The notes under the pieces: model-generated | Database searches by the model: none | Told to the model about the DNA's origin: nothing | What the model saw: the letters and a program-made list of their open reading frames with translations, nothing else | In this document: piece after piece, positions 52,401-61,035 of the stretch | How the letters are laid out: the number at the start of each line of letters is the position of its first letter | Numbering within the stretch: the first letter of the stretch is position 1 | Position numbers and translations under genes: made by a program | DNA from: JAEUHM01 sp964538625 | GTDB taxonomy: Bacteria; Verrucomicrobiota; Verrucomicrobiia; Verrucomicrobiales; Verrucomicrobiaceae | Assembly (NCBI GenBank): GCA_964538625.1 | Contig: CAZIGH010000001.1 | Coordinates: forward strand, 124,001-188,000 | Direction of reading: 5' to 3' | Length of the DNA stretch: 64,000 nucleotides

Positions 52401-55400
52401 TCCCGTCTGCCGGACGCTCGTCCACTAGAGGAAAGGGCCAGCGCTCCGGTGGCAGCGAGCGCAGAGAGTTCCGTGCCTGGGTTCGGGCCAGCAGGTCCTT
52501 GAGGTGTAGCGTGGCGGCATCTTCATCTGCGAGCACCAGGCACTTCAGTGCCAGCCTCAGCGAGCTGCGGGCGTCCCAGGACTTCACTTTCTGAATCTGC
52601 TCATACACCCTGCGCTCCGCCTCATCCTGCCCCGTCTCCCGGTAGTGCCGCGCTAGGTCTTCCAAGGCCGCAGCATCCTGTGAGAAGCGGCTCTCCAGTC
52701 TGCGCCGCACTTTGTCTGCCTCGGCAATCTGAAAAGCCGCCTCCAGCATCTGCACCAGCCGTCGGGATTCCGCAGCCACCTCTGCGGAAGCTGCGGATGC
52801 CACGATTTGCTTCTGGAAATAAATGGCCGCCTTGCTGTCGGAGGAGCGCAGGGCCGAGTCACGCAACTGTTCCAGCGAGAACGGTGTGTCTGGAGAGGTG
52901 TAGTAGGCCTGCCGCATGGCTGTGAAGGCCTTTTGTGCCTCACCGCGCCTCTCGTACACTGCGGCAAGTGCCTCCTGGTAAAAGCCATCAAAGGGATGCC
53001 GCCGCGAGCGCTCAAGCAGCCGAGTCTCCAGCATCTTGAGCCGGTCCTCCAGCACGTGTTCTGCCAGCTCGCCGCCGCGCGCGTCCGAGAAGGTGAAGCG
53101 ATCCACGAACCGCTTGAAGTGCTCCCGCCGTCTCTTCACATCCGCCTCTGCCTCCAGTAGGGCTAGGTGGTTCTCCACGTAGTCTGACATGCGATTGCCG
53201 CGCAAGAGGAGCTCCGCATAGCGCTCCCGCAGCGGCACTACGGCGCTGCCACGCGCTCGCTCCACCACTGGCTTCCACAGTTCTATGGCCTCTTGGAGCT
53301 TACCGTTGACTACGTAACACTGGGATAGCGCGGAGAGTACCGGTTCAGAGTCCGGACGCTCTCGAAGTGCCTGTTTAAGATAACCAATGGCCCGGTCCGG
53401 CATGGCTCCCGGCAGCGGGTAGCGCAGGGCGATCTCTGCCAACCGCAGTAGATACTGCACACGATTTCCCGGATCCTCCTTCGCCAGCCAGGTCAGCAGA
53501 CGCGTAGCGAAAAAGGGATTCTCCTCCGCCAGAGCGATGTCCAGCAGGAAACGCTGCAAGGTCACATCCGGCGGTGAGCTAGGTCCCGGGATGAGCAGCT
53601 TCCGTAGCAGCGCATACAAAGCGGCCTTCTTTTCCGTCTGGTGTGCCCACCAGATGCCCCGCAGCAGCTCGGCCTCACTCGCAGCCTCCCGGCTGGCAGT
53701 CTGGATGACCTGCTCTGCATATTGAGCCGCGCGCTCGGAGATCTTGCCCGTCTCCGGTGCCGCAGGCTCATCCGAGCCAAAGCCTTCACCCGTCAGGAAT
53801 CCTGGCAGACGAAACTCGTCCGAGTTCACCTCTGGTTTCGCGTTCAACTTTTCCGGTCGTGCGCCCATGAGCAGAGAGAAGAGGCGCTCATCAATGTCGG
53901 TACGTTCCTCGGACGTGGTGGCTTTTTTCACAGCAGCTTCCAGGCTTCCGATCACGTCCGCCTCATCTCCGCTTTCGAGCAGGTAATCCGCCAGCTTCAC
54001 GAGCTGACCACTGTCCCCGCCTCCGAGCTTTGCCGCCTCTCGCTGAAACGTCAGGGCCGTCTCTGAAGCGCCGCCAGCCGAGAGAAAGGCAGCCGCGTCT
54101 CCGAAACGTCTGGACTGCTCTGCGGCAGAGGCTCCGCGACGTGCGAAAGCCTCAAGCACCTCTGCCGCCTTCTCCAGTTCACTGCGCGAACGATAATAGG
54201 CCGCCAGTTCAAACACCGGCTCTGGCTTGGAAACCTCCCGCGTGATCCGCGCCTTCAAGATCTGCTCCACGAGAGGATCCAAGCTCCGCTGCTGGGCGAA
54301 CTGGAAGATCTGCTTCTCCAGTTCCAAATCCAGCGGCTGAGCCACCAGCAGCTCCTGAAGCCGGTCCATGCACTGCTCACGCAGATTTTGTCTCAGGTCC
54401 GCCTCGGCTCGCAGCAGCACCAGGGCGGGCAGTGTCACTGCGCTCTGTCTGAGACGCTCGTCCAGCATCCTGGCCGCCTCCGCCGCGCCCTCATGATCCA
54501 GCAGTGTGCGCACTAGCTCCAGCCGATACTGCTCCGTCTCCTGTGCCATGCCCACCAGCTTGCGCAGCCAGGCAAGTTGTTCATCGGGCTCCGCTGTCAG
54601 CGCATAGAAGCGGCTCATGTCATAGAGTGCTTGCTCCGTCGGCGGAGATTTCAGAGCCGCAGCGGCAAGCTGGTTCCTCATTTCCTCCAGCGTGCCAAAT
54701 CTCTCATGCAAACGCACTCGTCGCTGTAAAAGCTGGAGATAGCGTGCATCTCGAAAGTCCAGCAGCGCCAGCGCCTTCTGAAGAGCCTCATCGGCCTTCG
54801 CAGATTGATCAGCGTGTTCGTAGATGCGAGAGAGATCCACCAGGGCCTCCAGCCTCTTCGCTGCGTCCTGCTCAAGCGCGAGTTTCTCAAGCGGTGTCGC
54901 CGCGCGTTCCGGATACCCCGCTCGCAGCAAGTGCTCGGCCACCGTTCGCACCAGTATCACCTCATCTGGGGCCAATTTCAGTGCGGACTCCCATGCACCT
55001 GCGGCCTCATCCGGCTTGCCGGAAACAAGGAGGAGATCGCCAAGTTGCATCCAAGTTGCTGGTTTGGAGGAATCATTGTCTGGCAGCGCCTTCAGCAGCA
55101 TCGTCAGCGTGTTCGCTGCCGCCGGCGTATCTCCCATCTCCAGTGCCAGCGCACTTCGAGCACGCAGCGTCGGTATGTCACCAGGGTGCTGTTGCAGAAT
55201 CGCCTCGTAAAGCTTCGCCGCGCCCTTGGCATCCCCGCTTCGCCGCACCAAGTGCGCCTCCACCAGCCGCACGCTGGGGTGTGCTGACGCCGCAGCCTGC
55301 GCTTTGATATTCTCCAAGAGCAGCGCCGTCGCGTCCCGCTTCTGATACAGATCCCAAAGCAGGTCCACCACCCGGCCATACTCCGGCTGCTCCACGAGCA

Positions 55401-55539
55401 GGGAGAGGTATTCATTGGCCAAGCGTGTGTCCTTTTCCGTCCAGCTCTGCTGCGCCTGCACCGGCATGTGCATCAGCAGAAGACAAAGTGCACCCCTCCT
55501 CGCTAGGCGACCAAGGCTTGACTGAAGCTCTGCTCTCAT
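49411..55539 (-). CDS. Very large secreted TPR-repeat protein
   Basis: The start at 55539 (MRAELQSSLG) gives about 2,042 residues; another ATG lies 15 bp upstream. A signal peptide (about 1-31, ending PVQAQ) is followed by many degenerate tetratricopeptide repeats along nearly the whole length, e.g. LVEAHLVRRSGDAKGAAKLY, WMQLGDLLLVSGKPDEAAGAW. Loops and helical repeats without TPR signature occupy the middle. It is likely a periplasmic or surface scaffold for protein complexes. It ends 3 bp from the attR repeat, so the element inserted at the 3' border without altering the gene. Confidence 0.85.
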   Translation of the reverse strand: MRAELQSSLGRLARRGALCLLLMHMPVQAQQSWTEKDTRLANEYLSLLVEQPEYGRVVDLLWDLYQKRDATALLLENIKAQAAASAHPSVRLVEAHLVRRSGDAKGAAKLYEAILQQHPGDIPTLRARSALALEMGDTPAAANTLTMLLKALPDNDSSKPATWMQLGDLLLVSGKPDEAAGAWESALKLAPDEVILVRTVAEHLLRAGYPERAATPLEKLALEQDAAKRLEALVDLSRIYEHADQSAKADEALQKALALLDFRDARYLQLLQRRVRLHERFGTLEEMRNQLAAAALKSPPTEQALYDMSRFYALTAEPDEQLAWLRKLVGMAQETEQYRLELVRTLLDHEGAAEAARMLDERLRQSAVTLPALVLLRAEADLRQNLREQCMDRLQELLVAQPLDLELEKQIFQFAQQRSLDPLVEQILKARITREVSKPEPVFELAAYYRSRSELEKAAEVLEAFARRGASAAEQSRRFGDAAAFLSAGGASETALTFQREAAKLGGGDSGQLVKLADYLLESGDEADVIGSLEAAVKKATTSEERTDIDERLFSLLMGARPEKLNAKPEVNSDEFRLPGFLTGEGFGSDEPAAPETGKISERAAQYAEQVIQTASREAASEAELLRGIWWAHQTEKKAALYALLRKLLIPGPSSPPDVTLQRFLLDIALAEENPFFATRLLTWLAKEDPGNRVQYLLRLAEIALRYPLPGAMPDRAIGYLKQALRERPDSEPVLSALSQCYVVNGKLQEAIELWKPVVERARGSAVVPLRERYAELLLRGNRMSDYVENHLALLEAEADVKRRREHFKRFVDRFTFSDARGGELAEHVLEDRLKMLETRLLERSRRHPFDGFYQEALAAVYERRGEAQKAFTAMRQAYYTSPDTPFSLEQLRDSALRSSDSKAAIYFQKQIVASAASAEVAAESRRLVQMLEAAFQIAEADKVRRRLESRFSQDAAALEDLARHYRETGQDEAERRVYEQIQKVKSWDARSSLRLALKCLVLADEDAATLHLKDLLARTQARNSLRSLPPERWPFPLVDERPADGRNPLAELAGVLGETRLLKEDDVKRLRTFLTHPRPEFAELPDDVSLVRLRGIEELARLYRKRGGELLKEWNEQWQAESEVPVIERLWALYYSGAGEPFHELLLASLGEAKALDLRFTKVWLLVKSRGMNAMLRWLENEPVGTDLRAENVALVQLVLETLADTDGYTFESSELKVAGRSHLLRTSTLISLLRRLQDTESYEQAMVLGECLRDRTPELHGYYSFVLSNFAQNAEDWPRQRRYLYDVLRGPLVTGQATLHAEDTFLLGVVTLHRLAPTAQEREAVLQEAQERLAACAPSSLNDMRKAALAALAGARLPATEKMTNLLAGSVFGNRVLSAAGSGVMPHDPFAAPDTGHLRSYWEDVRLLSGILSQQGLGGLMADADEMLQEKLGGVQLGPRVGDTFGQWRSARLIRKLRQADFPTRRRLIREHLAAVDMREEDAVETLSELGRELEVNGMLRECIDIYQGLPARAPTNNAYAEYFIRVCEQSWEPKPAREYVESLFGKDPVYKPQGIGDETLREKHAHFLALEHDAERLRELGWKPGEFSRVLPGRIPPEVPYLRELALLLEKRGDKPGALVVWERLHQAWINGTPTQPLPPDVECALHRALLHEALGTKERAYAITSEVKVKPLLEERLIHLLEVRARLAAQLGKWDDFLSIKSVAVDRSSMPLMLTLSGLLEKHERRSEALSFVTQAERSAKGGEERFRLRLELLRLLSSEPTWDPTTHRPHIAALFRTRARDESALQVMLEWLSKQARTVHAAAWLPLLKAELQSGPDVPLAGLALAPFLVHSSGQELPTAYHTAWKRAASADRICMTLTARVFLSGKRGDWAWAVCEALRDTPSGLGTRLPPLSVEAAAARGSEADVQALFDEVIRQPVPGGRDTTAWAKAFETVGRADFSAEIFQVAIDRVSQAFVPGADLLQEHIRFLIRQRKFEAAEKELVRTYHGFIPKAAPLIVELYRTWGRTEQLGREMVKYHLPAGLEKEVLFLAKQPAP

Positions 55540-55606
55540 AAATACGGCACCCAATCTACGCAGGAACCCAGCGAATCACCAAGGCCAAAACGCGCCAGTC
55601 CCCACG

Positions 55607-57028
55607 TCACTTCTTGATACGTCTCAGCACAGCGTTTGCTGCATTCCAGCCGCACATGCCATGTACGCCGCCTGCCGGAGGAGTGGAGGCAGAACAAAGA
55701 AAGAGCTGCGGATTCGGCGTAGCCCAAGGGCAAGAGCTCGCCACGGGGCGGGTGAGGAGCTGGGACCAGTCAGCCATACCGCCCACAATGTCGCCACCCA
55801 CGTAGTTCGCATTGTAAGCCTCCATGTCCCGCGCGCTCAGACAGTGCCGGGCCAGTATCAAATCGCGGAATCCCGGTGCAAAACGCTCAATCTGTGCCGT
55901 GATGACAGGCTCCATATTCTGCGTGGAATCCGCCGGCACGTGGCAATACGCCCAGAGCACCGCCTTTCCCTCTGGCGCACGGCTTGGATCACAGACCGAG
56001 GGCTGGGCCACCAGGACGAAAGGTGCTTGCGAGTGCCGCCCTTTACAGGCATCCAGCTCAGATGCACGGATCTCGTCCAGCTTGCCACCCACGTGCACCG
56101 TGCCGGCACGACGGCAGTCTTCATTGAGCCATGGCACCGGACCACTCAGCGCATAGTCCACCTTGAATACCGCAGGCCCATGCCTGAAGCGCTTCAACCT
56201 GCGTACGTAAGCGGCAGGCAGCGCATCTCCGGCGATCTGCCACATCGAGCGGGGCGCCGTGTCAAAGAGCACGGCCCGAGTGCTGGGCAGCTCCGCCAGT
56301 GTGCGGACCTTCCACCCGCAGCGCACCTCACCCCCCAGAGACTTCAGCTTTGACACCAGCGCCTCTGCTATGGCTTGCGACCCGCCCTCAGCTACTGGCC
56401 AGCCCACCGCATGGGCGCTCATTTGCAACATGAGCGCGATGGCGGAGGTAAATGGCTGCTCCAGTGGCAGCACACTGTGTGCCGCATTACCCGCCAGCAG
56501 CGCACGCGCCTCCTCCGTGCGGAAGGCCCAGCGCGCCAGCAGCGCCGAAGGCAGAGCCGCTAGCGTGCCGAAGCGGGCCATCAGCAGCGGATGCTTCGGC
56601 ATACCGATGGGGGAAAAGATGTCCGGATAAAGCTGTGGCGCACCTTCCACCAGCGGCCCCAATATTACCCTGTAAACCCAGGCATCACGGCCCAGAGAAT
56701 CTGCCGTCTCCTCGACACTACGCCGCAAGGCCGCAGCCCGGCCACCCTCCAGCGGGTGCGCCAGCGGCAGCTCAGGATGAATCCAGCGCAGCCCGTGCTC
56801 ATGGAGATGGAGCGACTGGAAAAAGGGCGAGGCCACCCCTGTGGGATGCACCGCCGAGCACACATCGTGTTTGAAACCCGGCAGCGTCAGTTCCTTCGTC
56901 CGCGTGCCGCCGCCCACCGTCTCTGCCGCTTCGATCACCAGCGTCTTCCACCCTTCCTGGGAAAGGCGCACCGCAGCCCCCAGCCCGTTCGGCCCGGAAC
57001 CAATCACCACCGCATCATACTCCGCCAT
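55607..57028 (-). CDS. FAD-dependent oxidoreductase, phytoene-desaturase (CrtI)-like
   Basis: The start at 57028 gives 473 residues (an earlier ATG adds 22 basic residues without homology). The Rossmann FAD motif is VVIGSGPNGLGAA with E-A-A-E-T-V-G-G-G. The remaining sequence matches carotenoid or amine-oxidase type dehydrogenases. It may desaturate isoprenoids or oxidise another lipid-like substrate. It lies 62 bp downstream of truA on the same strand; no other carotenoid genes are in the window. Confidence 0.82.
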   Translation of the reverse strand: MAEYDAVVIGSGPNGLGAAVRLSQEGWKTLVIEAAETVGGGTRTKELTLPGFKHDVCSAVHPTGVASPFFQSLHLHEHGLRWIHPELPLAHPLEGGRAAALRRSVEETADSLGRDAWVYRVILGPLVEGAPQLYPDIFSPIGMPKHPLLMARFGTLAALPSALLARWAFRTEEARALLAGNAAHSVLPLEQPFTSAIALMLQMSAHAVGWPVAEGGSQAIAEALVSKLKSLGGEVRCGWKVRTLAELPSTRAVLFDTAPRSMWQIAGDALPAAYVRRLKRFRHGPAVFKVDYALSGPVPWLNEDCRRAGTVHVGGKLDEIRASELDACKGRHSQAPFVLVAQPSVCDPSRAPEGKAVLWAYCHVPADSTQNMEPVITAQIERFAPGFRDLILARHCLSARDMEAYNANYVGGDIVGGMADWSQLLTRPVASSCPWATPNPQLFLCSASTPPAGGVHGMCGWNAANAVLRRIKK

Positions 57029-57090
57029 GCACTCAGCGTAGCGGCTGCGTCTCCCGGCGCAATCACAAGGCGCACGCCGCCGGCGAGTCC

Positions 57091-57870
57091 TCACGCTTCA
57101 TACATCACCCGCACGAGATACAGGCCGCCCGCTGGAGCACACTGGTTGTTCTTCACGCCGTCAGGGTCCGACAGTAACCCGTGGAACCACGCAGGCTCAG
57201 CACGCCCTCTCGCCACATGCACCGCCGCACCCACGATCAACCGCACCATTTTGTAAAGGAACCCATCTCCCTCAATCTCAATGGTCAACACGTCCCCCAC
57301 TGCGTCCACTTGCGTCCGGTGTATCGTGCGTGTGGTGCTCGCCGGATCAGCCCGCAGCTCCGCCTCACCGGGAAAGCCCCGGTTGGCGCTCAGCCGGGCG
57401 AAGTTGTGGGTGCCGCGCACAGCCTCAAGGCAGGAGCGAAGCAGCTCCACATCGAGCTTCCCATACACATGCCAGGCGCGGTTGACCTCCAGCGGTGGCA
57501 GGATGTCACCCCGGTGGATTCGATACCGGTAAACCTTGCCCTTCGCGTGGAATCGCGCATGAAAGTCCGGTGGCGCTTCTTCACACTCCATGATCCGGAT
57601 GCTGGGCGGCAGATGACTGTTCAGCGCGCGCACCCAGCCGTAGTGAGAGATTTCAAGCTCCACAGGCACATCGCAGTGAGCGGGTAGTGCCAGAGCGTGA
57701 ACTCCAGTATCCGTGCGGCCGGAGGCCTGAAGTGAAACCGCTTGCTTCGTCACGATGGCCAGCGCGGCTTCGATTTGGTTCTGCACTCCCAGACCATTCG
57801 GTTGGCCCTGCCATCCCTGCCAGGGAGTGCCGTCATACGCGATGAGAAAACGAAGACGACGAGTGGTCAT
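57091..57870 (-). CDS. truA: tRNA pseudouridine synthase A
   Basis: The 259-residue protein has the catalytic Asp in SGRTDTGVHALA, plus YDGTPWQGWQGQ and RFHAKGKVYRYRI blocks of TruA. It makes pseudouridine at positions 38-40 of the anticodon arm. Its start overlaps the stop of the DedA gene (ATGA), so they are cotranscribed. Confidence 0.96.
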   Translation of the reverse strand: MTTRRLRFLIAYDGTPWQGWQGQPNGLGVQNQIEAALAIVTKQAVSLQASGRTDTGVHALALPAHCDVPVELEISHYGWVRALNSHLPPSIRIMECEEAPPDFHARFHAKGKVYRYRIHRGDILPPLEVNRAWHVYGKLDVELLRSCLEAVRGTHNFARLSANRGFPGEAELRADPASTTRTIHRTQVDAVGDVLTIEIEGDGFLYKMVRLIVGAAVHVARGRAEPAWFHGLLSDPDGVKNNQCAPAGGLYLVRVMYEA

Positions 57871-58514
57871 GACGGCCGTCCCTTCTCCCTCAGCAACACC
57901 TTTGCCGCAAGTCCATACAGAACCAGAGGAAGTGCTGCGCTCAGCCCCAGTGCCAGCCCCTCGTGCTGGTCAGCTCCCAGATGACCTATGGCGGCGAATG
58001 CAAACCCCAGCGGCAGTGACCCGCACAACAACGCCATCACAAACGCTGCCAGCGGCATCCTCGCCAAGCCCGCAAGGCAAGCCATCGCCTCTGGCAGCAC
58101 CGGCGTCCAGCGAGAGACAGCCACCAGCCAGCCTGCGGAACGGCTCTGAAACCAGGCCTCCCCACGCGCCAGCTGCTCCTTCCCGGCTATCCACTCCGCT
58201 GCGCCACGACCGGCAAAGCGGCAGGCAGTGTAGGCGAGCAATCCCGAAAGCACCGACCCCATACCGGCTATGAACCCACCAAGCAGCGGCCCATACAAAA
58301 AGCCCAGCACTGACATCACGATGGTGCCGGGTATGGGCAGCACGATGTCCGCACACAGCAGCAGCACCCCAGCCGCCCAGGCCCAGTGGCCTTGATTCTC
58401 CAGCCAGGCTCTGACCCCGCTGAACCCAGTCGCGCCAAACCACTCTCCCCAGATGAGAAAGGGAGCGATGACCAGAGCGACGAGACCGAAAATGAGAAGC
58501 CACCAGCGTGACAT
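57867..58514 (-). CDS. TVP38/DedA-family membrane protein
   Basis: The start at 58514 (MSRWWLL) is preferred because earlier ATGs lie inside or against the divergent gene. The 215-residue protein has 5-6 hydrophobic segments and the SNARE-associated/VTT domain features (GTIVMSVLGFLYGPLLGGFIAG, RWTPVLPEAMACLAGLA). DedA and TVP38 proteins act in lipid or membrane homeostasis. It is translationally coupled to truA. Confidence 0.85.
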   Translation of the reverse strand: MSRWWLLIFGLVALVIAPFLIWGEWFGATGFSGVRAWLENQGHWAWAAGVLLLCADIVLPIPGTIVMSVLGFLYGPLLGGFIAGMGSVLSGLLAYTACRFAGRGAAEWIAGKEQLARGEAWFQSRSAGWLVAVSRWTPVLPEAMACLAGLARMPLAAFVMALLCGSLPLGFAFAAIGHLGADQHEGLALGLSAALPLVLYGLAAKVLLREKGRPS

Positions 58515-58554
58515 TTTTTGTTTTGGATTTGAGTGAGCACTGCCACCTTGGCGC

Positions 58555-59691
58555 ATGTCTTCCTCTCCGTCCAATGTCGTGGAACTCACTCAAGCACTGG
58601 TGCGCATCCCCAGTGTCAACCCCGACGGCGACCCCGGAACGGACTCCACCGGAGAGGCTGAGTGTGCTTCTTATGTGGCAGACTTCCTCCGTCAGTGCGG
58701 TGCTGAAGCCGTGCTTGAGGAAGTGCTGCCTGGCAGGCCAAATGTCATCGGCCGGTTTCCCACGGATGCACCCGGCAAGCCGAAGATCGTCTTTGGTCCT
58801 CACACGGACACCGTAGGCGTAGGAGGTATGGTCATTGACCCGTTCGGTGGTGAAGCTCGGCAGGGCCGAGTGTGGGGCAGGGGAGCATCAGACACCAAGG
58901 GACCCATGGCATCCATGCTCTGGGCGCTGAAGGAAATGGGCAGCGAACTCGCCTCCCTACCAGTGGAAGTCCACTTCGCCGGCTTCATGTCTGAAGAGAG
59001 CAGTCAGCACGGCTCACGCCAATTCGCAGAGCATCATCCAGACTACGCCTTCGCCCTGGTGGGAGAACCGACTAGCCTGAAAACCGTAATTAAACACAAA
59101 GGCTGTCTCTGGGTGGATGTCATCACCACCGGTGTGGCAGCTCACGGTGCCACACCCGAGCGCGGTGACAACGCCATCGTCAAAATGGCCCGCCTTATCG
59201 AAGCGCTGGACACCGAGTTCCGGAGCATCCTCGCCATTCAGGGCGGCACTGACGAACTGCTTGGACACAGCACATTGAACCTCGGCATGATCCAGGGAGG
59301 CACCCGGTCGAACATCGTCGCAGACTCCTGCAAGCTGAGGCTGGACATCCGCGTCACCCCCGCTCTTCACCAGCGAGGTGGCGCCTTGCCATTGCTCCAA
59401 ACTTTCATCGCAGCGCGTGATGCGGCGGCCAAACTGGAGGTGGCCAGTGCCGCCATGCCGCTCGACACGCCAGCATCCCAACCCTTCGTGCAAAAACTGG
59501 TAGCAGCCGGAGCCTCGATCACCGGTGCACCTTGGTTCTGTGACGCCGCCTACTTGGCTGACAAAGGCATCCCAAGCATCGCCATCGGCCCGGGTAGCAT
59601 CGCTCAGGCGCACACCAAGGATGAGTGGATCAGCGTCAGCGATCTCGAAGCTGGCGTAGCCTTCTTCAAGACCTTCCTCCGCTCACTCTAG
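58555..59691 (+). CDS. M20-family metallopeptidase (ArgE/DapE/CPG2 type)
   Basis: The 378-residue protein has the zinc-ligand motifs GPHTDTVGV, GRGASDTKG with the bridging Asp, the general base in EESSQHGSR, and GEPTSL. The dimerisation domain is about 180-290. It hydrolyses N-acyl amino acids, succinyl-diaminopimelate or peptides; the subtype is not fixed. It is divergent from the DedA gene, with a gap of about 40 bp. Confidence 0.9.
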   Translation: MSSSPSNVVELTQALVRIPSVNPDGDPGTDSTGEAECASYVADFLRQCGAEAVLEEVLPGRPNVIGRFPTDAPGKPKIVFGPHTDTVGVGGMVIDPFGGEARQGRVWGRGASDTKGPMASMLWALKEMGSELASLPVEVHFAGFMSEESSQHGSRQFAEHHPDYAFALVGEPTSLKTVIKHKGCLWVDVITTGVAAHGATPERGDNAIVKMARLIEALDTEFRSILAIQGGTDELLGHSTLNLGMIQGGTRSNIVADSCKLRLDIRVTPALHQRGGALPLLQTFIAARDAAAKLEVASAAMPLDTPASQPFVQKLVAAGASITGAPWFCDAAYLADKGIPSIAIGPGSIAQAHTKDEWISVSDLEAGVAFFKTFLRSL

Positions 59692-59697
59692 CCTCCA

Positions 59698-60840
59698 TCA
59701 AAGTGCCTCCAGCATCACCCTCAACGAATCGTATCCAAGTTTGCGATCAAAGGTAGCCTCATGCTCCACCCGTTCCTCCGCCTGGACGAGGTGAATGCGC
59801 TTTACCTTCTCACACAGCAGCTTCAGCAGCGTCCGCAAAATCAACCGCGCATGTGGTGCACCCAGGCAAAGGTGCGTGCCAAAGCCGAAGCTGAGATGAG
59901 GATTCGGTTTGCGGTCCAACCGCACTTCCATCGGCGCAGGAAACGCAGCTTCATCGAAGTTTGCCGATGACCAGCAGAGGGAGATGCGATTCCCCGCTGG
60001 CACCGTCACCCCATTCACCTGCGTCTCCGCCGGGCATACGCGCCCGATGTGGGTGAGAGGCATGAACACGCGGAAAAACTCCTCGCTGGCCAGGGTGATG
60101 CGCTTCGGATCTTCACGCAGATACTCCAGCGCCTCAGGATGCTCCGCAAGATGACCCACCGCACAGGTAATGGTGTGAATGATCGTATCCCGTCCACCAG
60201 CAAAAGCCAAGTTGGCGAAGCCCATGCACTCTTCCCGCGTGAGCTTGCGCCCGCGAAACTCCGCTTTCACGAGAGCGCTGAAAAAGTCCTCCCCCGGTGC
60301 CGCCTCGGCCTCGTCGAACTTTCTTTGCAAATAGTCTTCCAGCACCGTGCCCTTTTTGAACTCACCGCCTGTCACCTTGAACACGTGGATGCCCCAGCCG
60401 ATCCATGTCTCCGCCTCGCTTTCAGAAGTGTTCAGCAGATACGTCAGCGCGCGTGACTGAATGGGCAGCGCGAAGTCATTCACCATCTCCGTCTCGCCAA
60501 CCGCCAGCACCTTGTCAATCGCCGCGCCGATGAGTGCCTCCACTCGCTCGATCATGGCTGGCTCCTTCGCCCGCTGGAAAAACGGCTCCACGATCTCCCG
60601 ATACTCCGTGTGGTCCGGCGGATTGGTCTCTATCGGAAGCTGGCGCATCGAGCGCACGTCCTCCTCCGACGGTACCGGTACACGAAAGGGCGCATCTGAG
60701 CTGAAGGTCTGCCAGTCCTTCGCAGCCCGGCGCACATCTTCATGCCGCAGAAGCATGGTTATGGTTTCACCATGAAATGGACACTGCATGACACCGCTGG
60801 TCTGCCGTGCTTCTTGGAAAGGATCGGAATACGCTGACAT
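59698..60840 (-). CDS. Cytochrome P450
   Basis: The start at 60840 gives 380 residues. The I-helix has FAGGRDT, the ExxR motif is EFFR in SEEFFRVFMPL, and the heme loop LSFGFGTHLCLGAPHARL contains the cysteine thiolate. It is a class I-type bacterial P450 with no fused reductase, so ferredoxin and reductase must be supplied elsewhere. Its stop is 6 bp from the M20 peptidase stop (convergent). Substrate unknown. Confidence 0.96.
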   Translation of the reverse strand: MSAYSDPFQEARQTSGVMQCPFHGETITMLLRHEDVRRAAKDWQTFSSDAPFRVPVPSEEDVRSMRQLPIETNPPDHTEYREIVEPFFQRAKEPAMIERVEALIGAAIDKVLAVGETEMVNDFALPIQSRALTYLLNTSESEAETWIGWGIHVFKVTGGEFKKGTVLEDYLQRKFDEAEAAPGEDFFSALVKAEFRGRKLTREECMGFANLAFAGGRDTIIHTITCAVGHLAEHPEALEYLREDPKRITLASEEFFRVFMPLTHIGRVCPAETQVNGVTVPAGNRISLCWSSANFDEAAFPAPMEVRLDRKPNPHLSFGFGTHLCLGAPHARLILRTLLKLLCEKVKRIHLVQAEERVEHEATFDRKLGYDSLRVMLEAL

Positions 60841-61035
60841 ACAAACAAATGGGGAACTCTTGAAGGAACGCGAACCTACACCAGCTTCTGCGGAGTTGAC
60901 GAGCAAGAATCATCTTCTCATCCCAGCGGCCAAGGCGCAGCGAAGCGCCAAAGCTGCCCATCCCAACGGAGCTTCCATGCTTCATCGACACTGAGACCCA
61001 GGTCTTTGCCCTGATGGAGCGCACTCGCCTTTTGC

